Source: Bellilinea sp040754815
GTDB taxonomy: Bacteria > Chloroflexota > Anaerolineae > Anaerolineales > Anaerolineaceae
Assembly (NCBI GenBank): GCA_040754815.1
Contig: JBFMBX010000004.1
Coordinates: forward strand, 1-64,000
Reading direction: 5' to 3'
DNA: 64,000 nt
Shown: one piece after another, positions 46,301 through 55,461 of the stretch
How positions within the stretch are numbered: the first letter of the stretch is position 1
How the letters are laid out: each line of letters opens with the position of its first letter
The notes under the pieces: model-generated
The model's input: the letters and a program-made list of their open reading frames with translations, nothing else
What the model was told of the DNA's origin: nothing
The model's database searches: none
Translations under genes and position numbers: made by a program

Positions 46301-46823
46301 TTTTCAAGTGGCTAAAATTGCGCAGCCATGAGGTTTTGATAAAACCGAAACGATCACCGGTTCGCCATGCATACCGATAAGCCAGTTCTAGCGAATGATT
46401 AATTTCCTCAAAAATCAGTGCTGTTCCCGGCACATTCTTAAAAATATTGCGCTCCACGTGATACTGCCCCTGTTGGCGAATTGAAAATGGTTCCCAAAGC
46501 CAGGTTTGCGCACCGCGGGTTACACGGAAAATTGTTTTTGGACCTGTGTTCTCGCTGTTTTCGGTGAGTTTATCCTCGGTGTAATAGGGGAAAAACGCCG
46601 ACTCCGCGTTAATTCTGCCAGCTGTAAGCCCACCGGTGGAGGCGATAAACATCCAGTGGTCGGCTCCGCTAACGATACTCATAAAAAAAGGCGGCATGGC
46701 ATCATAATGTTGAATCTTGTAAAAAGACTCACCGAGCAGGGTCACATACCCCCCAATGGGTTCAGCCGGTGGGGGCGTGAGTAATGTTTCACCGATGTAA
46801 GTAGGGGCATAATTTGAGGTCAT
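43368..46823 (-). CDS. Very large uncharacterised protein, probably carbohydrate-active
   Basis: The 1151-residue protein has no signal peptide. The N-terminal third is beta-rich (TYIGETLLTPPPAEPIGGYVTLLGESFYKI...), while the centre and C-terminus are helical, with motifs recalling (alpha/alpha)6 enzymes: LDYEGNWRDIFQNWEAL, IWMNTQRPEWNDANNALVG and LRRFLAFFRRLV. The WND motif and size suggest a phosphorylase- or debranching-like enzyme, but I cannot assign a family. It is the last gene of a cluster with two GH16 beta-glucanases and an importer, so a role in intracellular beta-glucan oligosaccharide processing is inferred. I chose ATG 46823 because GGAG lies 9 bp upstream, 20 bp after the GH16 stop codon. 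Confidence 0.6.
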   Translation of the reverse strand: MTSNYAPTYIGETLLTPPPAEPIGGYVTLLGESFYKIQHYDAMPPFFMSIVSGADHWMFIASTGGLTAGRINAESAFFPYYTEDKLTENSENTGPKTIFRVTRGAQTWLWEPFSIRQQGQYHVERNIFKNVPGTALIFEEINHSLELAYRYAWRTGDRFGFIKTSWLRNFSHLKTPCEVELLDGFQNILPPNISTATQNVFSCLLDAYKRSELDDETCLGLFTLNSRLTDLAEPSESLAANTVFQVGLKPLGVLLSSTQLDTFRFGGCIEPENEVRGERGAYFVHASLHLEAASEIFWYLVADVNQDHASLARLRDFLKSPLEAQKEAIEQDIDFNTFNLQKIVACADGLQVSENILASAHHFSNVLFNIMRGGVFANSYWIDKTDLLDFVRNHQHNLPEENISFFAALPEKIHLSDLHNRISEVTSHNLHRLLSNYLPLTFSRRHGDPSRPWNRFSINIKKDDGSRRLDYEGNWRDIFQNWEALVYSFPQFTEAMISTFLCATTADGYNPYRINRAGLDWEIPEEGNPWANIGYWSDHQIIYLQKLMEASDRFHPGALRQRFHQPQFSYANVPYRIKPYRELLQDPYNTIVFDHDLHQKIEAMVEQHGSDARLLRAADGRVVHATLTEKLLTLLLAKLVNFVPEGGIWMNTQRPEWNDANNALVGRGLSVVTLGYLRRFLAFFRRLVEDERGAFTLHGEVADLFASISRVLGQFYPLLEGGFSPEQRREMMDALGEAGSAYRELIYKHAFSGRLSQLPAGELQAFLRVAQDFVEHSLRANRRPDALYHSYNLLRLENGRACVDRLYEMLEGQVAILSSGLLSGEESLALLRSLRESSLYRPDQHTYILYPDRVLPSFLKKNTLLPEQTSHLKLPVLLVEKQDGTLFTRDIHGMYHFASTIRNVRDVHKALEALKSRPDYAALVEEEGVAIQNLFESTFRHAEFTGRSGTFFAYEGLGSVYWHMVSKLLLAAQETALRFQHEASAEGLRTAYREIRAGLGYQKTPAEYGAFPTDPYSHTPKGHGARQPGMTGMVKEEILTRQAEVGLRFEEGRLVFDPYLLDRSELLSAPRTYTYMDVYGEQQTLNLPAGTLTFFVCQTPVSVQFGERDEIEIHYTDETSRQLAGRRLDEDTSRRIFWRDGEIKHLVVTFG

Positions 46824-46843
46824 TGATTCACACTCCATCGCGC

Positions 46844-47632
46844 TCACAGCGTGGTAATTTTGACCCAATCCACCGCAAAGCGCGCCAAATTGTTTTGAAT
46901 GGCCCGCACGGTCTGTTCTGGCAAACCGTAATAGGGTTCACGGATACCGTTGGTTTTGAAGGGGTAAGTGCCGCCCAGCGCAAGGTTGAGGATCAGGAAT
47001 TTTTCGTTATCAAAAGCCCATTCTCCAAAGAACTCCACCATCGGACGGGTAACCCGGTAGATCAACTCATCATCCACATAGAAGCACACATGGTCAGGAG
47101 CGCACTCGGCGGTGTAAATGTGCCATTCGGCAACACTCGCGGGTGGTTGGAAGTATTTTTTATTAACCAGCGCCCCCTCGCCGAAGTAATTCTCTCCATG
47201 GACGGCGGCACTGACCCAGTCGGGTTCACCGACCGCTTCCATAATGTCAATTTCGCCGCAGCCCGGCCACGCCCCCTCCGTGCCGAGCGCCCAAAAGGCC
47301 GGCCAGGCTCCCTCAATAGCAGGTATCTTCAAGCGGGCCGAGACGCGCCCATACCGAAAGGTCAATCTGCCGCGCGTATGAATGCGGCCGGAAACAAAAT
47401 CGAAGCGGTTGCCTTGCGGTGTGCCAAAGCCGGGTTGGTAACGTGCATGCAGAACCAGTGCACCTTTGGAATCCGTTTCGCTATGCGAAATATAGACCGT
47501 CTCCGGCGAGTCAATGTAGGCTTGCTGTTCGTTATTGTAAATACTGCCCGTAACCTCTACATTCCACACATCCCGATTGAGATGCGGAGCAGTGAAATCA
47601 TCGAAGAAAAGCGTTTCAGGGTTGTTTTTCAT
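46844..47632 (-). CDS. GH16 beta-glucanase without signal peptide
   Basis: The 262-residue protein has a GH16 jelly roll with the catalytic GEIDIMEAVG motif (Glu-x-Asp-x2-Glu), WPAFWALG and the C-terminal FAVDWVKI strand. Enzymes of the family hydrolyse beta-1,3 or beta-1,3/1,4 glucans. The start at 47632 (MKNNPETLFFDDF) overlaps the end of the upstream GH16 gene by 17 bp and leaves no signal peptide. An in-frame extension to 47770 encodes atypical sequence antisense in character. A cytoplasmic location would be unusual for this family. Confidence 0.88.
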   Translation of the reverse strand: MKNNPETLFFDDFTAPHLNRDVWNVEVTGSIYNNEQQAYIDSPETVYISHSETDSKGALVLHARYQPGFGTPQGNRFDFVSGRIHTRGRLTFRYGRVSARLKIPAIEGAWPAFWALGTEGAWPGCGEIDIMEAVGEPDWVSAAVHGENYFGEGALVNKKYFQPPASVAEWHIYTAECAPDHVCFYVDDELIYRVTRPMVEFFGEWAFDNEKFLILNLALGGTYPFKTNGIREPYYGLPEQTVRAIQNNLARFAVDWVKITTL

Positions 47633-48449
47633 AGACGCGCACGTAATCCACCAGATATTGAGCCGGGAAGACCGTCTGCGGGCTGACCATGCCGCCCAAT
47701 GTGCCGCCAACCGCTTGATTGATGATAAAGAAAAACGGCTTATCAAAGACCCATGGACGGTTGCCGACATCCTCCCGTGTTACCGTATGGTATGCTTCGC
47801 CATCATAGAACCAGGTAATCTGGTTTTCATCCCATTCAATTGCATAAGTATGAAAATCATCGGCAATGTTGTAGGTTTGGCGATTCCATTTACTGATACC
47901 CAGCGCACCAGAGTACCCCGGCCCGTGCAGTGTACCCAGAATCAGGTCCGGTTCTTTGCCGATGTATTCCATAATGTCAATTTCTCCACAATCCGGCCAA
48001 CCGACCTCACTAAAATTCGCGCCCAGCATCCAGAAAGCGCTCCAAAAACCTTTTCCCTCCGGCACTTTCAATCGGGCTTCCATGCGACCGTATTGAAATT
48101 CCTGCAATCCTTCGCTTTTTAAACGAGCAGAGGTGTAATAGGAGCCGTTATACTTTTCCTGATGCACCTCAATCACCAGATATCCGTTTTCAAGGCGGGC
48201 ATTTTGGGGGCGGTCGGTGTAGTATTGCATTTCACCGTTGCCCCAGCCATGCCCTCCAATGTCATAAGTCCAATTGGCAGTATTGATCTGATCGCCATCA
48301 AATTCATCGTGCCAGCGTAATGTCCAGCCATCCAGGATTGGAATTGGGGTAGCAGCGGCTGTGGATGGAGCAAGGAGGCCACATCCTGCCACATTCAACA
48401 CCATCAAACAGCCAAACAAAAAGAGCAAAAACGCATGGGTATATTTCAT
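47616..48449 (-). CDS. GH16 beta-glucanase lipoprotein (laminarinase-like)
   Basis: The 277-residue protein has a signal peptide with lipobox LNVAGC (Cys about 23) and a GH16 domain: LRWHDEFDGDQINTANW, GRMEARLKVPEGKGFWSAFWMLG and the catalytic CGEIDIMEYIG. It probably sits on the outside of the membrane and cuts beta-glucan into fragments for the adjacent importer. It follows the permease gene by 18 bp and overlaps the second GH16 gene. Confidence 0.93.
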   Translation of the reverse strand: MKYTHAFLLFLFGCLMVLNVAGCGLLAPSTAAATPIPILDGWTLRWHDEFDGDQINTANWTYDIGGHGWGNGEMQYYTDRPQNARLENGYLVIEVHQEKYNGSYYTSARLKSEGLQEFQYGRMEARLKVPEGKGFWSAFWMLGANFSEVGWPDCGEIDIMEYIGKEPDLILGTLHGPGYSGALGISKWNRQTYNIADDFHTYAIEWDENQITWFYDGEAYHTVTREDVGNRPWVFDKPFFFIINQAVGGTLGGMVSPQTVFPAQYLVDYVRVYEKQP

Positions 48450-48467
48450 TGCGAATTCCTGTAGAGT

Positions 48468-49313
48468 TTATCCCTTGACCGAACCAGCGGTTAAACCTGA
48501 GACAATATAGCGTTGCAGGAAGAGGAACAGCACCAGCATCGGCAGTGTCAGCATCAAAACTGCAGCAGCCAAGGTCGGCCAGTTGCTGCCATAAACGCCC
48601 TGAAACACAATCAAACCGCGCGTGATCGGGTAATATTCCTTGCTGGTCAGGTAAATGGTCGGGGCTATCAACTCGTTCCAAATGCCAATAGCGTGCAGGA
48701 CGATCACAGTAGCAATGGCCGGTCTAATAAGCGGCATCACAATCGTCCACACAAAACGAGCGTATCCACAACCATCCAATGCAGCCGCCTCGTCTAATTC
48801 TTTCGGAATGGTTTTAATATAATTAACTAGAATCACAATCCCTATCGGGTTGACTATGAAAAGCATGATATAGCCAATCGGATTGTTATATAACCCTAAA
48901 TTAAGGATGAGCTGGAATTGCGGAATTAATGCGGGAGGCAAAAACAGAGCAATGACAAAGAGAGTCAATATCGCTCCAGAATATTTGACATATCCGCGTG
49001 CAACCGGAAAAGCCACAAAAACAGCCGCCAGGATGTAAATAGTGGTGGCTGAGAACGTGTAAAGAACAGAATTCAGTAGATACTTGGGGAAATTTGCCTT
49101 AGTCCATGCTTCACTGAAGTTTTCCCAGTGAAGTTCCGTTGCCAGCGAGGTGGCATCTTTCATAAACGAAGGCATGGTTTTGAGTGACGTATTGACCAGC
49201 ATTAGCAATGGCCCAATATAAAGCAGGGCGAAAAAAATCATCACTGCATAGGATCCAATTATTCCCCAGCGAATTCTTCGAAAGGCAAGGCTTTTGGAAG
49301 TTGAAGTACTCAT
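48468..49313 (-). CDS. Sugar ABC importer permease (MalG-type)
   Basis: The 281-residue permease has the N-terminal helix IGSYAVMIFFALLYIGPLLMLV and EAA loop LDEAAALDGCGYARFVWTIVMPLIRP. The C-terminal LQRYIVSGLTAGSVKG is typical of the MalG group. Its ATG overlaps the end of the preceding permease gene by 4 bp (49310-49313). It belongs to the leftward importer-GH16 cluster. Confidence 0.94.
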   Translation of the reverse strand: MSTSTSKSLAFRRIRWGIIGSYAVMIFFALLYIGPLLMLVNTSLKTMPSFMKDATSLATELHWENFSEAWTKANFPKYLLNSVLYTFSATTIYILAAVFVAFPVARGYVKYSGAILTLFVIALFLPPALIPQFQLILNLGLYNNPIGYIMLFIVNPIGIVILVNYIKTIPKELDEAAALDGCGYARFVWTIVMPLIRPAIATVIVLHAIGIWNELIAPTIYLTSKEYYPITRGLIVFQGVYGSNWPTLAAAVLMLTLPMLVLFLFLQRYIVSGLTAGSVKG

Positions 49314-50236
49314 CCTAAAATCCTCTTTTCTCTGCGCTGTAAAAGTTGTTGCAGAGTCATGCCAATTACCAGCACAAGCAGGAACAATACAATTGAAGCG
49401 GCAGCTGCATAACCCTGCCGGAAGCTGGTGGTAACACTGCCGGATGTTTGACCAAAACCGGTGGCATAGATGAGATAACCAAGAACCTGGGTGCCGTTTC
49501 GGTATCCTAACAACACTAGAAATAACTGCCAGGCTTGTAAACTGCCGATGGTATTAAGCAACAGGTTCGTATTCACGCTCGGGGTAAGCAGCGGCCAGGT
49601 CACATTGGTAAAAACCTGCCACGCACTAGCACCGTCAATACGTGCGGCTTCGTACAGTTCGCTTGGTATGGTTTGTAAGCCGGCGATGAAAATCATCATT
49701 GTGATTCCCAGGTTAGCCCAAATTTGAATGAAAGTAACCCACGCAAAAGCTTCAGCGGGTTGACCTCCCAAAAATTCGGAACGCATACCAAAGACTTCCA
49801 ACAATTTTGCCACCGGGCCGCCAATCGGAAAGAGGAACAGTGACCACATAAGGCCTTGAATCACTACACCCAGGATGACCGGCATAAAGTAAATGGTGCG
49901 AAAGATATTCGAAAACCTAAGTCTCTGGTTGACAATCAACGCCACAATCAAACCGAGTGTAAATTGAACGGTGGTGACCATAAAACTGAATATCAAGGTT
50001 CGTTTAAGGGCATCCAGATTGTCCAGTGAAGCCCGTCCCATGAAGAGGAATTCTCGATAGTTATCAAATCCAATCCAATGGACTGGCGCTCCTTTGATAC
50101 CGGTTGCATCCGTGAATGAATAAATAGCGGTTGCCATGGAAGGACCCAACGATATCAGAAAGTAAAAGAACAACCCGGGTAGTAGCAGAAAGTAGGGCGT
50201 CAATTTCGACCATCCGCGGCCAAAATGATAGGACAT
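49310..50236 (-). CDS. Sugar ABC importer permease (MalF-type)
   Basis: The 308-residue permease has YFLLLPGLFFYFLISLGPSMATAIYSF at the start and EAA loop LYEAARIDGASAWQVFTNVTWPLL. I chose ATG 50236, with AAAGGA 12 bp upstream, over in-frame starts at 50248 and 50296 that lie on or beyond this site. It follows a strong hairpin after the binding-protein gene. Confidence 0.92.
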   Translation of the reverse strand: MSYHFGRGWSKLTPYFLLLPGLFFYFLISLGPSMATAIYSFTDATGIKGAPVHWIGFDNYREFLFMGRASLDNLDALKRTLIFSFMVTTVQFTLGLIVALIVNQRLRFSNIFRTIYFMPVILGVVIQGLMWSLFLFPIGGPVAKLLEVFGMRSEFLGGQPAEAFAWVTFIQIWANLGITMMIFIAGLQTIPSELYEAARIDGASAWQVFTNVTWPLLTPSVNTNLLLNTIGSLQAWQLFLVLLGYRNGTQVLGYLIYATGFGQTSGSVTTSFRQGYAAAASIVLFLLVLVIGMTLQQLLQRREKRILG

Positions 50237-50262
50237 GACAGCACACATTCCTTTCTGTAAAA

Positions 50263-50294
50263 AAGGCTGGGCTTCTTGCCGTGGCAAGAAGCCC
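50263..50294 (-). terminator. Terminator-like hairpin between binding protein and permease
   Basis: On the minus strand a perfect 12-bp stem (50294-50283 with 50280-50269, 2-nt loop) is followed by AGCCTTTTTT. It begins 17 bp after the binding-protein stop codon. It should cause partial termination so that the binding protein is made in excess over the permeases. Confidence 0.85.
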
Positions 50295-50310
50295 ATTTGA
50301 AGTTAGGTGA

Positions 50311-51666
50311 TTACTTCACTGCGTCAAGCCCGGCTTGCAAGTCAGCCTGAACTTTATCGGCCAGCTCTTGCGGGTCATCGAAGGTACCGAACGGCTTGAA
50401 GTACGAAGCCCACGGGTTGGCATACTGACCGGCACCCTTCGGCGCAACCCAGTATTGCTCGTAGCCTACGCGGAAATTGGCAAGGTAAGGAGCAATTTCA
50501 GCACCAATTTTCGTGTTGAGTTTAGCCGTTGGCTGGGTTGGGATAAAACCAACTGCGTCCACGAACGCCTGATAATTGGCAGGCTCGGAAAATTCTTTCA
50601 AGTAAAGCAAGGCGGCTTCTTTATTGGGGGTATTGGCAGCAACTGCCCAACCCTGATCATACTTGCCAAACCAGTACTTGTTGTCTTCGGGATTATCAGA
50701 GCCGGGGAAGGGGATGTATCCCCAGTCGAAATCGGGTTGAGCGGCTTCGATCGCAGGTGCGTACCAGCTGCCGCCGGGGAACATTGCCACAGCACCGGAG
50801 GCAAACCTGCCCGGCGCAGCATCGCCTGCAATACCGCTCGCCCCTTCCTCCATCATATCGCGGGCATAAACCTGCATCTTTCGCCACATTTCCAGTGATT
50901 TTTCATCATTCCATTTGATCGTACCGGTCCACAATCCTTCGACCAGTGCTGCCTGATCTGGATATATCGCTCCCAGCAGACCGTAAGCACCAACGAAAAT
51001 TGGCCAGCCGTCCTTACCTCCAGCAGTCATACAGGGAATGTCAGCAGCCTTAAAGGTTTCGCAAGCCGCAACCAGTTCCGACCACGTAGTGGGAACAGTG
51101 ACATTGTATTCTTCAAAGAGTTTTTTGTTGTAGAAAATGCCGCTGTAAATCACACGCCCTAGATTGATCGCGTAAACTTTGCCGTTGTAGGAACCCGCAT
51201 CATTAATGGTTGGGGTGTCATAATATTGGAGGAAATCCTGACCGGTCAGGTCCATCAGCAGCCCAGCCTCGATTAATTGCTGCCAGTTGGGCGGATCCAC
51301 CTGCTTCATGTATGGCTGGGCACCATTGGCAAATCCAAAAATATCCAGCACATCAATATCATTTGCAGACAGGCGGGTTTGCGAAACGGTGCTGAGGTCG
51401 TTGGCGTTCACAATGGACATGTCCACCGTAATATTGGGGTGGCGATCCTGGAATTGCTGGTTGAACGATTCCATGAACGCCACCATGGGCGGGTTTTGGT
51501 GAACCAGCACACGCAAGGTCACTTTTTGCGCGGTCTCTTCACCGCTGGCAGTGGTCGCTTGCGGTTGACCGCTATCGCCGGCAGGTGTTGCCGGAGAGGC
51601 GCAGGCAGCCAGAAGAGTGGCAAACACCACCATCAGGCTCAAAAACAGAAACAGTTTTTTGGACAT
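50311..51666 (-). CDS. Sugar ABC importer, solute-binding lipoprotein
   Basis: The 451-residue protein has a lipoprotein signal (FLSLMVVFATLLAAC, Cys about 22) and a family-1 solute-binding fold: VTLRVLVHQNPPMVAFMESFNQQF, DVLDIFGFANGAQPYMKQ, GIFYNKKLFEEYNVTVPTTWSELV, GAVAMFPGGSWYAPAIE. GGAG precedes the ATG. The 234-bp gap upstream, to the end of the hybrid regulator gene, has no further gene. The neighbouring GH16 enzymes suggest a beta-glucan oligosaccharide ligand. Confidence 0.92.
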   Translation of the reverse strand: MSKKLFLFLSLMVVFATLLAACASPATPAGDSGQPQATTASGEETAQKVTLRVLVHQNPPMVAFMESFNQQFQDRHPNITVDMSIVNANDLSTVSQTRLSANDIDVLDIFGFANGAQPYMKQVDPPNWQQLIEAGLLMDLTGQDFLQYYDTPTINDAGSYNGKVYAINLGRVIYSGIFYNKKLFEEYNVTVPTTWSELVAACETFKAADIPCMTAGGKDGWPIFVGAYGLLGAIYPDQAALVEGLWTGTIKWNDEKSLEMWRKMQVYARDMMEEGASGIAGDAAPGRFASGAVAMFPGGSWYAPAIEAAQPDFDWGYIPFPGSDNPEDNKYWFGKYDQGWAVAANTPNKEAALLYLKEFSEPANYQAFVDAVGFIPTQPTAKLNTKIGAEIAPYLANFRVGYEQYWVAPKGAGQYANPWASYFKPFGTFDDPQELADKVQADLQAGLDAVK

Positions 51667-51900
51667 TGGTTGCTTCTCCTTATATAGATTTGAAAGTAGG
51701 TGGGATAGATGGCTGGGACGAAAATATGCTTTATTTCATTGTAAGGAATTGCCCTTCGCTGGTCATGGAGAAAAGCGCGAAACGGGTGGATAAAACATAG
51801 AAATGAAAACAATCCGGTCAGAATCCCATTTCCGCCGTTCTTCCCGAATTGCAGTGCAAAGCAACTGGCGGTTGTTTTCCGCCGGCGGAGAAGCAGCCAA

Positions 51901-54900
51901 TCAGGCGCGCCGGAAGGCCTCAGGCGAGAGACCGGTTTCGCGATGAAAAACCCGGCTGAAATAGCCGCTGTCGCTAAAACCGACCTTTAACGCAATTTCG
52001 GTAACACTTAACCCGCTTTCTTTCAATAATTTTTTAGCCTGATGAATGCGGTAACGCTGCAAGTACTTGATGGGAGTGGTGCCCAACTCCTGCCGGAAAC
52101 AAAAGGTTAGATAATCTTCAGCAATATTGATATAACTCGCAATCTCGCTGCGCGTAATCGGCTGGTCGTAATGTTCATGGATAAACAGCATGGCCTGCCT
52201 CACCAGGCGTTGGGCTTCTACGCTAAGCCGGCGTTTGCGTTCCAACGCTGCACCGATATGCGCAATGGTTTCATCGGTGGCAAACAACCCTTTTTGTAGA
52301 ACCACCGCCACCCCCTGGTTCAGGCGTGCCATATCTTCTTCCGTAAGATCTTTACCGGTGATGACGATAACCGGAATATTGTGCGCCCATCGCGCTTCTC
52401 GCATGGCTTGCAGCACGGCAAACCCATCCATTTCCGGCATCTGCAAATCTAAAAGAACCAGATCCACTTTTTCCTTAAGCAGGATATTAAGTGCTTCACG
52501 CCCGTTTAGCGCGGCCAAAACCCGGTTTGCGGGTGAGTGCAGCCGAATTATCCGCGCGTGCATCTCCAAGGCGTTCACGTCATCATCTACAATCAGAAAC
52601 GTTCGCACAGTTTGCGCCGGTGTTTCTGAAAGAGTCAGGTGCTGGTCAAGAGCACGAAGTAATATCTCTGGTTCAATGGGTTTGGTCAAATAATCCAGAT
52701 TGAGAATTGTTTCACCCTGCGTGGAAGCACTGTAAAACACGACAGGGATTTCTTGTGCTGATGGCATACTTTTGATCATTTTCATAACGCGCCAGGCCAT
52801 CGCAGATTCGTCTTTGATATCCAGAATAATGGCATCCGGCGGGTTAACCGCCAATCGCGCCTGCCACTCCGCCGGTTGATTGAGTGGTGACTGAATCAGG
52901 CACACACCTTCTTTGCGTAGAGCTTCTGCCAGATGCCGACGATCTTCAGCCACTTGAAATAAGAGGAGGATGTTTTTTTCCGTAAGAAATGCAGATGAAA
53001 CGGAAGGGGCATGCATTTGGGGAGGCAGTATTTCGGGCAATTTAACCACAAAAGTTGTACCCTCCCCCGGCACACCGCTCGAATTAACCTCTATCTGCCC
53101 GCCGTGCATCTCAACCAGTGTCTTACAAATCGCCAGACCCAATCCCAAACCGGTGTAACCGCCTTCAATGCTGCGTTCAGAACGATAGAAGGCATCAAAG
53201 ATTTTTACCTGTTCCTCGGGACGAATGCCCAGGCCACTATCTCTCACTGCTATACACACCTTGCCATCGTATGTTGAAACAGAAAGGCTTACTTCACCTT
53301 CTGAGGTGAATTTGATGGCATTATTGACCAGATTGAGGATTATTTGCCGCAGGCGGATGCGGTCTCCCCAAACCCATGGGCCGTTTTCAGGAATGTCAGC
53401 ACGCCAGTTCAATCCCTTATCCAGCGCAAGTTGATTGCCGCTTTCGGCCACCACCCGCAAAGTTTCACCCAGATTGACCGCTTCGTACTGCAAACGCAGT
53501 TGACCCGCACCACTGGATGCCAGGTCAATCACATCCCCAATCAAGCCCCCCAGGTGTTGGGCATAGGCATGGACACGTTCAATATCGCGCCGGATGGATT
53601 CGGGCAGCCCAGCGGCTTGCTCATCATTCTCCTCAAGAATCAATCCGCTCAAGCCAACAATCAAATTGAGCGGCGCACGTAATTCGTGGCTGATGGTGGA
53701 AAGGAAGCGGCTTTTCAGTCGGTTGGCTTCTTCGGCAGCCCGCCGGGCTTCGGTTGCCTGGCGGTATAACCGGGCCGTGTTCAGGGCGCTGCCCAATTGT
53801 TGAACAATTGCACCGTATAAATTGAGATGGCCGGTATCGAATACCATAAAACCGATCTGCCCCGTCTGGTCATTCAAAGGAATGAGGGATAATTGAAATG
53901 TCCGGTCAGCCGGGAATAATCCTTCCGGCGGGTAATTCTGGCTGCGAAAACGGCGAAGAGGTTGATTTGGATCAAGCGCATCGCGCATCACACTCCACGC
54001 GAATGGATCATCCCCTTCCGATTCAAAGGTGATCACCTGTGCCACTTCAATATCCAGATCGGGCAGGTAACCCGCAAGAATATCGTAAATTTGTTTTTCT
54101 TCCAGAGCTGTCGCCAATCGGGCAGTCAGCAATGATAAGCGGCTTGCAGTCCAGCGTTCATTGAGCACATAAAGGCGGTACTGTTGTTGCATCTGTGCAC
54201 TGATCGCCACTCGGGCTTCGTCCAGAAGTGATTGGCTTAATGATGAACTGCCATGGTCTTTGAAACTCTGGGCAAGTAGAGAGATGGCATCCTGCCAGAT
54301 GTGAGCCCCGTCCTGGCTTTTAACGGTACGGAGTAAAACTTCAGTTAATGCATTGCGAAAAGCAGCCGGATCATCACTTTGGAGGCTGACTTTAAAAGCC
54401 TCGGTCAGGTTGCGGCATAATGCAATGGTATCGCTTACCGAAAGATCAAACGTTTGCTTTTGAATTTTCGCAGCCATCTGCTCGTACAAAGGCTGATGAA
54501 TAGGGTTGGCAGGTTTTGTCGGTACGATAAACCCACAGCCGCAGGACTGTCGCACGACCAGAACGGTATCCACCTCGATGGACTCTGCCAACGGCTGTTT
54601 TTGAGTCAAATGCTGCCACATCTGTTCGACAGCCTGATACCCCATATTGAAAAGCGGTACATGGACGCTCGTCAAGGCAGGCTGTTGAACCGCACCTTCC
54701 AGACGATTATCAAACCCAATCACTGCCACATCCTCAGGGATGCGCAGACCGGCATGTTTTAAGGCATCCATCGCTCCAATGGCGGATTCGTCATTGCTGG
54801 CAATCAGGGCGTCGAATTCAATTCCACTATCCAGAATTTGCTGGATGCCTGAAAAACCTCCGTCATACACATGACGGCCGAAGAAAATCAACCGATCGTC

Positions 54901-55449
54901 CTGCGCCAGCCCCAGTTGGCCACAGGCTTGGCGGAAAGTATTCAACCGTTGACCTGAATCGCCGAGAAGATCATCAGGCGAACCTGCTATGAAGGCAATC
55001 CGGCGGCGTCCATGTTCTACCAGATGCTTAACCGCCGCCATTATCCCTGCGGTGTTGTTTGCCATGATGGTAGGACCGGGCTCACCCGAACCGATGAACA
55101 AAACTGGAAACCCGGCAGCGCGGAGACGTTGAAGGTATTCTGCGCGGGAAGTGGAATGGAGGGGAGCAGCAACAATCAGGCCGTGGGTATTCCACGGCCC
55201 TACAGGTATAAAATCATGTTCGCTGGCGGCGACCGGCCAGGCTGGTCGGAACGGGTCGCTCGGGCTTGCCGAGGGCCCAATGCCACACCCAAACAGTATA
55301 TTGCAGTCCAGCATTTTCGCAGCACGGCTCATCCCGCGAAAAATAGGCATCAGATAACTGAGATTGGTCGCGGTACGATAAAACTGCCAGCCGGCCAGCA
55401 CACCGATGGTAGGGCGGGAGGTCGCCGGGATATGAGCATTCAATTGCAT
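51901..55449 (-). CDS. Soluble hybrid regulator: sugar-binding + histidine kinase + receivers + AraC HTH
   Basis: The 1182-residue protein combines a whole signalling chain. Residues 12-320 form a LacI-type periplasmic-binding-like fold (PTIGVLAGWQFYRTATNLSY; HGRRRIAFIAGSPDDL; ALIASNDESAIGAMDAL; DVAVIGFDNRLEGA). About 430-565 is a GAF-like region, 580-650 HisKA (FLSTISHELRAPLN, His near 587), and 690-810 HATPase (NLVNNAIKF; RDSGLGIRPEE; GLGLGLAIC). About 820-930 is a degenerate receiver, 945-1065 a receiver (LIVDDD; LVLLDLQMPEMDG) and 1085-1182 an AraC helix-turn-helix. No transmembrane segment or signal peptide is visible, so sensing is probably cytoplasmic. It lies upstream of the beta-glucan-type importer in the same orientation. 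Confidence 0.9.
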   Translation of the reverse strand: MQLNAHIPATSRPTIGVLAGWQFYRTATNLSYLMPIFRGMSRAAKMLDCNILFGCGIGPSASPSDPFRPAWPVAASEHDFIPVGPWNTHGLIVAAPLHSTSRAEYLQRLRAAGFPVLFIGSGEPGPTIMANNTAGIMAAVKHLVEHGRRRIAFIAGSPDDLLGDSGQRLNTFRQACGQLGLAQDDRLIFFGRHVYDGGFSGIQQILDSGIEFDALIASNDESAIGAMDALKHAGLRIPEDVAVIGFDNRLEGAVQQPALTSVHVPLFNMGYQAVEQMWQHLTQKQPLAESIEVDTVLVVRQSCGCGFIVPTKPANPIHQPLYEQMAAKIQKQTFDLSVSDTIALCRNLTEAFKVSLQSDDPAAFRNALTEVLLRTVKSQDGAHIWQDAISLLAQSFKDHGSSSLSQSLLDEARVAISAQMQQQYRLYVLNERWTASRLSLLTARLATALEEKQIYDILAGYLPDLDIEVAQVITFESEGDDPFAWSVMRDALDPNQPLRRFRSQNYPPEGLFPADRTFQLSLIPLNDQTGQIGFMVFDTGHLNLYGAIVQQLGSALNTARLYRQATEARRAAEEANRLKSRFLSTISHELRAPLNLIVGLSGLILEENDEQAAGLPESIRRDIERVHAYAQHLGGLIGDVIDLASSGAGQLRLQYEAVNLGETLRVVAESGNQLALDKGLNWRADIPENGPWVWGDRIRLRQIILNLVNNAIKFTSEGEVSLSVSTYDGKVCIAVRDSGLGIRPEEQVKIFDAFYRSERSIEGGYTGLGLGLAICKTLVEMHGGQIEVNSSGVPGEGTTFVVKLPEILPPQMHAPSVSSAFLTEKNILLLFQVAEDRRHLAEALRKEGVCLIQSPLNQPAEWQARLAVNPPDAIILDIKDESAMAWRVMKMIKSMPSAQEIPVVFYSASTQGETILNLDYLTKPIEPEILLRALDQHLTLSETPAQTVRTFLIVDDDVNALEMHARIIRLHSPANRVLAALNGREALNILLKEKVDLVLLDLQMPEMDGFAVLQAMREARWAHNIPVIVITGKDLTEEDMARLNQGVAVVLQKGLFATDETIAHIGAALERKRRLSVEAQRLVRQAMLFIHEHYDQPITRSEIASYINIAEDYLTFCFRQELGTTPIKYLQRYRIHQAKKLLKESGLSVTEIALKVGFSDSGYFSRVFHRETGLSPEAFRRA

Positions 55450-55461
55450 GGTCTAACCGGT

